A stretch of 62,396 nt of DNA, from the NCBI GenBank assembly GCA_014859905.1, contig JACZKT010000512.1, forward strand, positions 1 through 62,396, given 5' to 3'. This stretch comes from Rubrivivax sp. Its GTDB lineage: Bacteria > Pseudomonadota > Gammaproteobacteria > Burkholderiales > Burkholderiaceae_C. The notes beneath the pieces were generated by a model, which made no database searches, had not been told where the DNA came from, and saw nothing but the letters and a program-made list of their open reading frames with translations. Below, in pieces: positions 28,735-36,344 of this stretch (position 1 is the stretch's first letter; each line of letters begins with the position of its first letter). The translations under genes and the position numbers were made by a program.

Positions 28735-29795
28735 CCACAGGGGATCCGAGGAGAAAGGCGCTCGTCGTTGGCGCATCAGGGTTGGTCGGCGGCAATCTGC
28801 TGGAGCGACTTGCGCGGGACCAGGCGTGGGACGTCGTGACCCTGTCGCGCCGAGCGCCGAGCGAACATGAGGGCGTGTCGCACCTGGCGGTCGATCTGCT
28901 GGACGCGGAGCAATGCCGCCGTGCCGCGCCCGCGCTGGCGGACGTCACGCACATCTTCTTCTGCGCCCGTTCGGTCGAGCCGAACTACGTGATCAAGCTG
29001 GATTCCAACCGCCTGATCGTCGAGAACCTGCTTGATGCGCTGCTGCCCGTGGCGAAGCGGCTCAGGCATGTGCAGATCATCCACGGCATGAAGTGGTATG
29101 GCAGCAACCTGGGGCCATACCGAACCCCGGCAAAGGAGTCTCACCCGCGGCTTCCGGGGCCCAACTTCTACTACGAGCAACTCGACGCACTCATCAAGCG
29201 GCAGGAGGGCCAGGCGTGGACCTGGTCAACGCTGCGCCCGCACTTCATCTGTGGCGTGTCGGTCGGCAGTCCGAGCAACCCGCTGTCCACGCTGGGCGCT
29301 TATGCGGCGATCCTCAAGGAGCTGGGCCGCCCGCTGGACTTCCCGGGTGAACAGGGAGCCTTCGAGGCGGCCCTCAACATCACCGACGTGAGGCTGTTGA
29401 CCGAGGCGATGGAGTGGGCGGCGACCGAGCCCCGCTGCGCCAATGAGGCCTTCAACATCGTCAACGGCGACACCTTCCGCTGGCGCGATGTCTGGAGCAT
29501 GCTGGCCGACCACTTCGGAATGCAGGCCGGCGGCGTCAAGCCGATGAAGCTTCGCGCGTTCATGGCCGACAAGGAGCCCGTGTGGGCCTCGATCGTGCGC
29601 AAGCACGGGCTGCGCTCCGGGAGGATGGACGACATCGCAGACTGGGCCTTCGCGGACGTGATGTTCGTCGGTGCGTGGGAGCAGACCGCGTCGGTCGTGA
29701 AGGCACACCGCTACGGCTTCAACGGCATGGTCGACACGGAAGAGATGCTGATCGACATCCTCACGCAGTACCGTGCGCTGAGACTGCTGCCCTGA
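28731..29795 (+). CDS. PRISE-like SDR (progesterone 5-beta-reductase / iridoid synthase-type enone reductase)
   Basis: A 354-residue extended SDR. NAD(P)H motif VVGASGLVGGNLLERL and SRRAP (the Arg suggests NADPH). Instead of the YxxxK pair it has the PRISE hallmarks: Lys/Tyr in HGMKWYGSNLGPY and Tyr in LPGPNFYYEQLDAL, then STLRPHFICGVSVGSPSNPLS. This family does 1,4-reduction of activated C=C bonds in enones, including steroid and terpenoid enones. ATGA-coupled to the aldehyde dehydrogenase. With the 3-ketosteroid-dehydrogenase-like flavoprotein downstream it suggests a cyclic enone/ketone substrate. Confidence 0.82.
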   Translation: MTTGDPRRKALVVGASGLVGGNLLERLARDQAWDVVTLSRRAPSEHEGVSHLAVDLLDAEQCRRAAPALADVTHIFFCARSVEPNYVIKLDSNRLIVENLLDALLPVAKRLRHVQIIHGMKWYGSNLGPYRTPAKESHPRLPGPNFYYEQLDALIKRQEGQAWTWSTLRPHFICGVSVGSPSNPLSTLGAYAAILKELGRPLDFPGEQGAFEAALNITDVRLLTEAMEWAATEPRCANEAFNIVNGDTFRWRDVWSMLADHFGMQAGGVKPMKLRAFMADKEPVWASIVRKHGLRSGRMDDIADWAFADVMFVGAWEQTASVVKAHRYGFNGMVDTEEMLIDILTQYRALRLLP

Positions 29796-29818
29796 CAACG
29801 ATCGACGAGGAGACTCGC

Positions 29819-30631
29819 ATGGATCCCACACGCCTGAGCTGCACCACAGTCACCTTCGGTGGCAAGTTGACCGAGAAACTCAAGGCCATGAAGGACGCCG
29901 GCTTCGCGGCGACCGAGATCTGGCCGCGCGACTACTACGAGCACAACGAGGGCCCGGACATTGCGCTGGACCTGCTGAGGGACCTCGGGCTGACGGCGTC
30001 GTGCTACCAGAACCTGCGCAATTTCGAGGGCATGCCCGATCGCCTGCGTTCGCGCAAGGTCACCATCGCCACGCAGCTGTTCGACCAGATGCGTCTGATC
30101 GGCTGCGAGACTCTCGTGCTGTGCTCCAACATCGCGCCGGACAGTTCACCCGACAAAGGCAGGATCGTCGACGACCTTCGCATGTTGGGCGAATTGGCCG
30201 AACCCTACGGCGTGCGGGTCGCCTGGGAGCCCATCTGCTGGGGGCGGTGGATCAAGGATTACCGCGAAGCGTGGGAGATCGTGCAAAGGGTTGATCACCC
30301 GCGGATCGGACTGGTGCTCGACTCATTCCATGTCCTCGCGCTGAATCTGCCGGTGGAGCCGATCGCCGACATCGACCCTGCAAAGATCTTTCTGGTCGAA
30401 GTGGCCGACATGCCCGGCGGCACGCTGGACTTCCTGGAGGTGAGCCGCTCCTTCCGCCTGTTCCCCGGCGAAGGCGTGACTCCGATTCCGGCCTTCATGA
30501 AACAGGTTCGGAAGACCGGGTACTCAGGCTTCTACTCGGTCGAGGTCTTCAACGCGTACTACCAGACCCAGGACGTGAACCAGATCGCCCGCCGGGCCAT
30601 GGCATCGCTGCAGACGTTGTTCTCCGAGTGA
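29819..30631 (+). CDS. Sugar-phosphate isomerase/epimerase-type TIM-barrel protein
   Basis: A 270-residue xylose-isomerase-like barrel (AP_endonuc_2 fold). The ATG at 29819 has GAGGAG upstream; the frame opens earlier inside the SDR gene. Metal-ligand type residues: Glu in VAWEPICWGRW, Asp/His in LVLDSFHVLAL, Glu in FLVEVADMP and Glu in YSVEVFNAYY; RLFPGEG follows. Pattern and spacing recall the barrel of bacterial 3-dehydroshikimate dehydratases and of IolE/IolI-type cyclitol enzymes, so an isomerase or dehydratase on a ring or polyol is likely. The stop overlaps the next start (TGATG). Confidence 0.8.
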   Translation: MDPTRLSCTTVTFGGKLTEKLKAMKDAGFAATEIWPRDYYEHNEGPDIALDLLRDLGLTASCYQNLRNFEGMPDRLRSRKVTIATQLFDQMRLIGCETLVLCSNIAPDSSPDKGRIVDDLRMLGELAEPYGVRVAWEPICWGRWIKDYREAWEIVQRVDHPRIGLVLDSFHVLALNLPVEPIADIDPAKIFLVEVADMPGGTLDFLEVSRSFRLFPGEGVTPIPAFMKQVRKTGYSGFYSVEVFNAYYQTQDVNQIARRAMASLQTLFSE

Positions 30632-32400
30632 TGAAGCTCGATCGCGCGGCCCAGCCGCCCTCTACCCCGGCGGACTGCGAGTGTGACGTGCTGGTGATCG
30701 GCTCCGGCGTCGGCGGATTGTCGGCGGCGCTGACCGCCGGCCTGCGCGGGCTGCAGACCATCGTCGCGGAGAAGGCCGATGTCTACGGCGGCACGTCCAT
30801 CTGGTCGGGCGGGTGGATCTGGATCCCCTGCAACGACATGGCGCAACGGGACGAGGTCGACGACTCGCTGGACAAGGCTCGCCTGTACCTGCGCGAGCGG
30901 CTGGGCCCGCAATACGACCCGGCGCTGGTTGATGCCTACTTGGAAGCCGGGCCACGCATGCTGCGCGAATACGCGCGTGAAACGCCGGTCCAATTCGAGC
31001 CGGCCGGCTATATCTTTCCCGACTATCACCCGGAAACGCCCGGATCGCTGCATGGCGCCGGGCAGAGCCGTTCCCTGCGGCCCGTCGCCTTCAACGGACG
31101 ACAACTGAGTCGCGACACAGCGCGCAATATGCGACCCATGCTGCGCCAGCTCACGCTGTCCGGCATGCTGATCGGTTCGCTGGTGGAGGCGCAGCACTTC
31201 ATCAATGCTTCACGCTCGCTCACCTCGGCGCGCTACGTCCTGCGCAAGACGCTGCGCTACATCGCCGATCGCATCCGGTACGGCCGAGACATGTCACTCG
31301 TAAACGGCATGGCGCTGATTGCGCGCCATGTGAGCGGCCTCGAGAGGCTGGGCGTCCCGATCTGGGTGGGAGCGCCGGCGGTGGAACTGATCGTCGAAGG
31401 CGGCGAAGTACGAGGCGCGGTGCTCGAGCAACGTGGCAAGCGGATCCACGTGCGCACGAACCGGGGCGTGGTGCTTGCATGTGGCGGCTTCCCGCACGAC
31501 GAACAGCGCAAGAGCAAGTTCTACAGCCACGTTGCCGCCGGCGCACAGCACTACGGCATTGCGCCGCCCACCAACACCGGCGATGGCCTGACTCTGGGCG
31601 AACGCGCGGGGGGCTCGGTGGTGGAGGGGCGACCCTGGAACTGCCTGTTCATGCCCGCTTCGCGCATCCCCGGCACATCGGTCATCCCGGCGGTGTTCCC
31701 GCATATCTGGGACCGCTCCAAACCTGGCTTCATTGCGGTCACCCCCGATGGCAGACGCTTCGTCAACGAGGCGGCGCCGTACATGATGTTCGGCCAGGCA
31801 ATGGTCGATGCGAGCCAGGGCAAGGCAGATGTCCGGGCCTGGCTGATCTGTGATCACGCAGCCATACACCGCTACGGGCTCGGCTTGGCGCGCCCGATGT
31901 TGCCCCTGTGGCCGCACCTTCGGTCGGGATACCTCGTGAGCGGTCCGACCATCGACGACTTGGCGCGGCGCATCGCCGTTCCGGAAGAGACGCTCCGGAC
32001 GACGATTGCCGAGTACAACGAGGATGCGCGTCGCGGCGTCGACACCAAGTTCGGCAAGGGCGCGGATCCCTTCTCTCGCTTCCAGGGAGACCCCGACGTC
32101 AAGCCCAACCCCAACATGGCGCCTCTGGCCCAGGGTCCATACTTCGCGGTCGAGATCTTCTGCGCCGATTTCGGCACCTTCACCGGCCTGCGCACGAATG
32201 CGCATGCGCAGGTGCTCGATCGTGAGACCGGCGAGCCGATACGCGGTCTGTACGCCGCAGGCAACGACATGGCGATGATGATGGGAAGCCACTCGGTCGG
32301 CGGCGGCATCACACTCGGGCCGGCCATGGTGTTCGGGTACATCGCGGCCTGCCATCTGGCTGCCCGTAGCAGCCTCGACGAGGCGGCACACTGCGCGTGA
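30631..32400 (+). CDS. FAD-dependent oxidoreductase, 3-ketosteroid delta1-dehydrogenase / fumarate reductase flavoprotein family
   Basis: A 589-residue FAD_binding_2 protein. Dinucleotide fold DVLVIGSGVGGLSAALTAG, then EKADVYGGTSIWSGGWIWIP, substrate-domain GRRFVNEAAPYMMFG and the C-terminal FAD loop GLYAAGNDMAMMMG then GGGITLGPAMVFGYIAACHLA. Family members desaturate cyclic ketones next to the carbonyl (KstD) or reduce enones. TGATG coupling to the TIM-barrel gene fixes the ATG at 30631 (a GTG at 30628 is in frame). It is the last gene of the ThDP operon; pieces of a paralogue survive at 33675-33950. Confidence 0.9.
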   Translation: MKLDRAAQPPSTPADCECDVLVIGSGVGGLSAALTAGLRGLQTIVAEKADVYGGTSIWSGGWIWIPCNDMAQRDEVDDSLDKARLYLRERLGPQYDPALVDAYLEAGPRMLREYARETPVQFEPAGYIFPDYHPETPGSLHGAGQSRSLRPVAFNGRQLSRDTARNMRPMLRQLTLSGMLIGSLVEAQHFINASRSLTSARYVLRKTLRYIADRIRYGRDMSLVNGMALIARHVSGLERLGVPIWVGAPAVELIVEGGEVRGAVLEQRGKRIHVRTNRGVVLACGGFPHDEQRKSKFYSHVAAGAQHYGIAPPTNTGDGLTLGERAGGSVVEGRPWNCLFMPASRIPGTSVIPAVFPHIWDRSKPGFIAVTPDGRRFVNEAAPYMMFGQAMVDASQGKADVRAWLICDHAAIHRYGLGLARPMLPLWPHLRSGYLVSGPTIDDLARRIAVPEETLRTTIAEYNEDARRGVDTKFGKGADPFSRFQGDPDVKPNPNMAPLAQGPYFAVEIFCADFGTFTGLRTNAHAQVLDRETGEPIRGLYAAGNDMAMMMGSHSVGGGITLGPAMVFGYIAACHLAARSSLDEAAHCA

Positions 32401-32401
32401 T

Positions 32402-32560
32402 TCAGGTGCCTGAGGCCCGTAGGTCGTAGTTCGGCGCGGTAGCGCCCAGGCTTTCTGAGGTGCGCGTCGCTGTGTTCATCACCGGCACGGGCACCGACAA
32501 CCTGCGCTCGGGCGTGAAGCGCTCGGCTGGGCCCGACATCGACACTGCGGCGACAGGCAG
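32402..32560 (-). pseudogene. C-terminal remnant of an IclR-family regulator (copy A)
   Basis: About 52 codons in one frame: LPVAAVSMSGPAERFTPER, then VMNTATRTSESLGATAPNY and a TGA at 32402. This matches the end of the intact IclR protein at 33980 (LPVAALSVSGPAERFTPER, VMNTATRISESLGASSPSY). Similarity ends at about 32560, so the DNA-binding domain and most of the effector domain are gone. It lies convergent to the flavoprotein gene, the same arrangement as in the second copy, and marks one breakpoint of the duplication. Confidence 0.9.
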
Positions 32561-32581
32561 CTGCCGCCCCAGGGCTGTTGC

Positions 32582-32816
32582 CGGCTGCCAGGAAACGCTG
32601 TTTTCTGGCTGTCAGAAAGCGCGCAGAGACCATGCGTGATTCACGGGTTATCCACCGCGGCGACCGACCATTGCGTATGAGGGGCATCGGTCGCCGCCGT
32701 GGATAACCCTGCATTCCGGCGGCTCGAAGAGCTAATCAGTCAGTTGATGGCGAGTAGCACTTTCCCGCTGAACTGGCAACTGGGCGCAGCCAGAAAAGCG
32801 CGGTTCCTGACCGCCG
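32582..32816. repeat. Nested inverted-repeat element at the duplication junction (MITE-like)
   Basis: Outer imperfect inverted repeat of 30 bp (32582-32611 and 32787-32816, about 25 of 30 pairs match; core TTTTCTGGCTG). Inside is a strong hairpin: arms 32645-32667 and 32687-32709, 23 bp with one mismatch, 19-base loop. Each arm holds TTATCCAC, close to the DnaA-box consensus, in opposite orientations. No coding frame spans it and no target-site duplication is obvious. It separates the IclR remnant from the CMD remnant. Confidence 0.65.
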
Positions 32817-32855
32817 CTGACACAGGGCAGTCTGAACATCAAGTGGAAGGGCTGA
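32811..32855 (+). pseudogene. C-terminal tail of a CMD-family gene (copy B)
   Basis: Fourteen codons reading PPLTQGSLNIKWKG and a TGA, matching the end of the CMD protein at 24237 (PPLDSSNINWKG). As in copy A it is followed by a convergent flavin reductase gene. Everything upstream of this tail is replaced by the inverted-repeat element. Short, so supported mainly by the conserved context. Confidence 0.65.
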
Positions 32856-32879
32856 ACGAGCCCGGAGAGGCAGGGCTCG

Positions 32880-33497
32880 TCAGCCCCCTCCCGACGGCAG
32901 GCTGCCCACCGAACGCATGGTGATGATCTCGCCGAGCGACGCATATGTGGGCCCGCCCAGGCGGCAGATCGGGTGCAGCAGCTTGGTGTCGATCTTGCCG
33001 TTCCTGTAGAGATCGTCGCGGACGTGGAACATCAGCACTTCGCCAACGAAGAATTCGCTCCCCGTCGAACCGAAGCTCAGAACTTGGCTCAGCCTGCACT
33101 CCATGCTGATCGGAGCAGCGGCCAGCCGCGGCGTCCGGATCAGGACGCTGGGAGCCGTCTTCAAGCCCAGCAACTCCACTTCGCTCACCTCGGGTGGGTA
33201 GTCCTCAGAACTCAGGTGCAGGGCTTCGAGCAGCGACTCGTCCGCGATATTCACGACATATTCACCGTTCGCATTGATGTTGCGCGACGTGTCCTTGCGC
33301 GTGCTCCCGCGCATCCCGCAGTTGAAGCCCAGCATCGGAGGAAACGGCGACACGAAGGTGAAGGTACTGAAGGGAGCCAGGTTGATCTTGCCGGGCTCGA
33401 TGCCACTGCTGACCCATGCGATGGGGCGAGGGACGACTGCCCCCGTCAACAGTCTGTAGCTCGATTCGTGCGTCAGCGTGGTGGCATCGATTTGCAT
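32880..33497 (-). CDS. Flavin reductase-like FMN-binding split-barrel protein (copy B, intact)
   Basis: A 205-residue protein of the flavin reductase/DIM6-NTAB family, which binds FMN and reduces it with NAD(P)H or serves as a reductase component. MQIDATTLTHESSYRLLTG, then VVPRPIAWVSS, NLAPFSTFTFVSPFPPMLGFN and SEFFVGEVLMFHVRDD. The ATG at 33497 (AAGGA upstream) is chosen over 33599, which would lie upstream of the operator. It is the working partner of the broken copy at 24733-25348. It could supply reduced flavin to an enzyme of this cluster. Confidence 0.88.
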   Translation of the reverse strand: MQIDATTLTHESSYRLLTGAVVPRPIAWVSSGIEPGKINLAPFSTFTFVSPFPPMLGFNCGMRGSTRKDTSRNINANGEYVVNIADESLLEALHLSSEDYPPEVSEVELLGLKTAPSVLIRTPRLAAAPISMECRLSQVLSFGSTGSEFFVGEVLMFHVRDDLYRNGKIDTKLLHPICRLGGPTYASLGEIITMRSVGSLPSGGG

Positions 33498-33553
33498 GAG
33501 TTCGTTTTCCTTGTCGATCGGACGCACACGCGTTCTTGCGAGTCGATCGGTGA

Positions 33554-33607
33554 TTGGCATCTGGTCATGATGGCGGAATGATAGGCCAATATTTGGCACA
33601 GTGTGCC
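33554..33607 (+). promoter_or_regulatory. Relic promoter and operator-like motif in copy B
   Basis: TTGGCA (33554-33559), 17 bp, AATGAT (33577-33582), then ATATTTGGCACAGTGTGCC at 33589-33607. Position for position this corresponds to the ThDP operon promoter and operator of copy A, but the operon it drove is deleted and only flavoprotein fragments follow. The motif includes GGCACA-G-TGTGCC, a perfect dyad and the most symmetrical of the five sites. It may still serve the divergent flavin reductase gene. Confidence 0.55.
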
Positions 33608-33674
33608 GACTGCAGCCGCCGAGCGGCCCATGTCAGATGAAAGTGCGTGCGCGCAGGGCGCGGCGCGGAGTGAG

Positions 33675-33950
33675 ACCGGCGCCGATGACGGCCTGACCCT
33701 GGGTGAGCGCACAGGATCCCGCGCATCTGAGTACAACGAGGACGCGCCCAGCGGCATTCACCGGACTCCGCACGCATGCGCATGCGCAAGTACTAGATCG
33801 CGACACCGGCGAACCAATACGCGGCCCCTACGCCGCTGGCAACGACATCGCAACGATGATGGGAAGCCCTGCGGTCGGCGGAGGAATCATGCTTGGGCCG
33901 GCCATGGTGTTCGGCCAACTTGCTGTCTGCCATCTTGCAGGCCGAGACAA
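33675..33950 (+). pseudogene. Internally deleted remnant of a KstD-like flavoprotein gene (copy B)
   Basis: Three collinear pieces of the 30631-32400 protein survive: TGADDGLTLGER (cf. NTGDGLTLGER), EYNEDA (cf. AEYNEDA) and, in another frame, FTGLRTHAHAQVLDRDTGE then GNDIATMMGSPAVGGG and MLGPAMVFGQLAVCHLA. Most of the gene is missing between and before them. It lies just after the relic promoter and convergent to the intact IclR gene, mirroring the end of copy A. Confidence 0.88.
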
Positions 33951-33979
33951 CGCCAGCAAGGCCACCCGCACCGCTTGCC

Positions 33980-34744
33980 CTACGCACCCGCGGCGCGCAG
34001 GCCGTAGCTCGGCGACGAGGCCCCCAGGCTTTCGGAAATGCGCGTAGCCGTGTTCATGACAGAGGCAGACATCGCCAACATGCGCTCAGGCGTGAACCGC
34101 TCGGCCGGCCCCGACACCGACAGCGCCGCGACGGGCAGAGCCTCAGGCCCCCAAATCGGGGCCGACACGCTGTTCACGCCGGGACGCGAACCGTTGTACG
34201 ACAACGCGAAACCACGCTGCCTCACCTCCGCCAGCTCCTTCCTCAAGGCGGGCAGGTCCTCGATGGGAGTCAAACCTTCTTCGGCAAGCTTGGCGATGAC
34301 ATCGTCGGGCTGATGGGCCAACAGTGATTTTCCCGAGGCGGTTCGCCAGGCTGGAGCGCGCCAGCCGACCCGTGCCGATGCCCGGACGGGGTAGTCACCC
34401 TCCATCTTGTCGATGTACAGCACGTCCGGAAAGTCGAACACCGACAGCAACACCGTTTCATTCAGCTGCAAGAACAGCACCTTCATGTGCGACTGTGCGA
34501 CGCGCCGCACCGGTTGCCGATCCATGACCCGCACTCCAAGCTCCCACAGCTTCAGCGTCAGCGAATAGCGGCCGGTCTCGGGGTGGGAGCGGACGAAGCC
34601 CTGCGCAGCAAGCGTCGAGAGAATACGGAAGGTATTGCTCTTGGTGAAGCCGAGCTGGCGGCTCAACTCGGCAACGCCACGGGGCTCCTCGCTAAGAGAA
34701 AGCGCCTCGATCACCAGCAATGCTTTGACTGTCGTGCTGTCCAT
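33980..34744 (-). CDS. IclR-family transcriptional regulator
   Basis: A 254-residue IclR protein. Winged helix at 5-60 (GVAELSRQLGFTKSNTFRILSTLAAQGFV, TGRYSLTLKLWELG) and an effector domain (120-250) with ASGKSLLAHQPDD and PGVNSVSAPIW. The helix-turn-helix needs the ATG at 34744, so the gene overlaps the upstream DUF35 gene by 53 bases. Last gene of the acyl-CoA dehydrogenase operon. Its natural targets are probably the five promoters sharing the GGCAC motif. A C-terminal fragment of a paralogue lies at 32402. Confidence 0.9.
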   Translation of the reverse strand: MDSTTVKALLVIEALSLSEEPRGVAELSRQLGFTKSNTFRILSTLAAQGFVRSHPETGRYSLTLKLWELGVRVMDRQPVRRVAQSHMKVLFLQLNETVLLSVFDFPDVLYIDKMEGDYPVRASARVGWRAPAWRTASGKSLLAHQPDDVIAKLAEEGLTPIEDLPALRKELAEVRQRGFALSYNGSRPGVNSVSAPIWGPEALPVAALSVSGPAERFTPERMLAMSASVMNTATRISESLGASSPSYGLRAAGA

Positions 34745-35171
34745 TCACTGGTCGGAGTTCGTCATCGACGGGTGCCATTTGAAAAAGCGCGATGGCGAAT
34801 CCATCCTGCTGCTGAATCGTCAACGTGAGGCTCATTCCGATCCTCAAGCCGCTGCCGTCCGGCGAGTCCACCACATTGGTGATCATTCGTGGCCCTTCTG
34901 CCAACTCGACGGCTGCGACATTGTAGGGGACGCGGTGCGCAAAAGCCTCGTGGTACGCGACGTGAAACACTGTCCAACTGACCAGCGTGGCCCTGCCTGA
35001 CGCGGGCGTCCAACACCACTCCGATCCCAGACAGGCGGGGCATAGGGCGCGTGGCGGCAGCCACCTGTTGCCACACGCGCAGGTCTGGAACGTCAACACA
35101 CCCGCGGACAGGCTGTCCCACCATGGCTTGTTGACCGGAGTGATCTCCGGGCGGATCGCTTGCACTGTCAT
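34692..35171 (-). CDS. DUF35 (rubredoxin-like zinc ribbon plus OB-fold) thiolase partner
   Basis: A 159-residue protein with a zinc ribbon whose four Cys ligands lie in CACGNRWLPPRALCPAC (residues about 32-48), followed by an OB-fold (ATLVSWTVFHVAY, VAAVELAEGP, GMSLTLTI). Such proteins bind acyl-CoA and act with thiolase-like proteins, for example ChsH2-DUF35 with the aldolase Ltp2 in steroid side-chain cleavage. ATGA-coupled to the thiolase-like gene just upstream. Its C-terminal 18 residues overlap the IclR start region, perhaps an extension acquired by stop loss. Confidence 0.88.
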   Translation of the reverse strand: MTVQAIRPEITPVNKPWWDSLSAGVLTFQTCACGNRWLPPRALCPACLGSEWCWTPASGRATLVSWTVFHVAYHEAFAHRVPYNVAAVELAEGPRMITNVVDSPDGSGLRIGMSLTLTIQQQDGFAIALFQMAPVDDELRPVNGQHDSQSIAGDRGAFS

Positions 35172-36307
35172 TGGCCGAGGATGAGGGTGGAATGGGTGTG
35201 CATCGTGCCACCCTGGTTGCTGACCAGGCAGTGCCGTGCGCCCTGAACCTGGAGGTTGGCGCTGCCGCGCATCTGGCGCACGCCCTCCATCACCAGCTGG
35301 AGCCCAGGCATGCCGGTTTCCGAGAGCAATCCACCGCTGGTGTTCAAGGGCATGCGCCCTTCGAACTGGATCTGCCCATCACGGACGAAGTCCAGGCCCT
35401 TGCCCGGCGGGAAGAAGCCGTAGTCCTCGAGCGTCATCAGCACCGTGATGGTGAAGCAGTCGTAGATCTGGGCGACGTCGATATCGACCGGCTTCAACCC
35501 GGCCATGGCGAACGCCATCCGGCCGGATGTCGCGGCGCCTGTGGTCGTGAGCGACGGGCGCAGTTGAACGTCCCACGACGTCTGGCATTGCCCGATTCCG
35601 AGGACCGGCACGGCAGCGGTCACTCCGAGATGGCGCGCACGGTCGGCACTCATCACGACCAGCGCTGCGCCCCCGTCCGAAACCAGGCAGCAATCGTCCC
35701 GACGCAGCGGCTCCACGACCCATGGTGAAGCCATGTACTGTTCCATGGTGAGCGGCACGCGCAACTGGGCACGCGGATTCGCCGCACCATGCCGCCGGCA
35801 CGCAACGGCGATTTCGCCCAGGGCCTGCGCCGGGTCGCCGTATTCGAACGCGTGGCGCTGCTGGATCATCGCGTAGCCGGCAGCCGTCGAGAACCAGCCA
35901 TGGACTGCATCATTGCCCCGCGGGCGCTGGTAAGCCTGCTTGTTGCCCGTGCGTGGATTGTCGGCATAGCAGACGATCGCGATCTCGCACTGGCCCGCAG
36001 CGATGGAAGCGGCAGCCAGCGCGATCAGGCTGATGTTGGCGGCGCCTCCTTGGTCCCAGGCACCTCCGATCTTCGGCTGCAGGCCCATGGCTTCACAAAG
36101 TTTCTGCCCGTACATGAACTCACGGCTGGACGTGGGAACCTTGACGAACACCGCATCGACCCGATCCTTTTCGATGCCCGCGTCCGACAACGCCTGGCGG
36201 CAGGCTTCCACGTTCATGGAGATGGTGTCGCGACCCGGCAGCTTTCCGAAGGCTGTACTGCCGATCCCGGCGATCACGATCTGCCCAGGTTTCAGACCGA
36301 GGTTCAT
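35168..36307 (-). CDS. Thiolase-superfamily protein of the Ltp2/SCP-x type
   Basis: A 379-residue thiolase fold. Where true thiolases have the nucleophilic Cys, this reads WDQGGAANISLIALAAASI with no Cys, and the usual NxHGG is NTSGGLLSETG, so a classical Claisen thiolase is unlikely. YDCFTITVLMTLEDYGF resembles the aldolase Ltp2, which performs retro-aldol cleavage of beta-hydroxyacyl-CoA with a DUF35 partner. That partner is encoded immediately downstream (ATGA). The ATG at 36307 is used; the frame also begins with a TTG at 36313. Confidence 0.85.
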   Translation of the reverse strand: MNLGLKPGQIVIAGIGSTAFGKLPGRDTISMNVEACRQALSDAGIEKDRVDAVFVKVPTSSREFMYGQKLCEAMGLQPKIGGAWDQGGAANISLIALAAASIAAGQCEIAIVCYADNPRTGNKQAYQRPRGNDAVHGWFSTAAGYAMIQQRHAFEYGDPAQALGEIAVACRRHGAANPRAQLRVPLTMEQYMASPWVVEPLRRDDCCLVSDGGAALVVMSADRARHLGVTAAVPVLGIGQCQTSWDVQLRPSLTTTGAATSGRMAFAMAGLKPVDIDVAQIYDCFTITVLMTLEDYGFFPPGKGLDFVRDGQIQFEGRMPLNTSGGLLSETGMPGLQLVMEGVRQMRGSANLQVQGARHCLVSNQGGTMHTHSTLILGQ

Positions 36308-36344
36308 GGACAACCTGCCTCACGCAGGGACGCCCGCCCGACGC

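Noticed and set aside
32645-32709. Integron attC site or rho-independent terminator
   Set aside because: The hairpin arms lack the RYYYAAC/GTTRRRY core sites, and no T-run follows on either strand.
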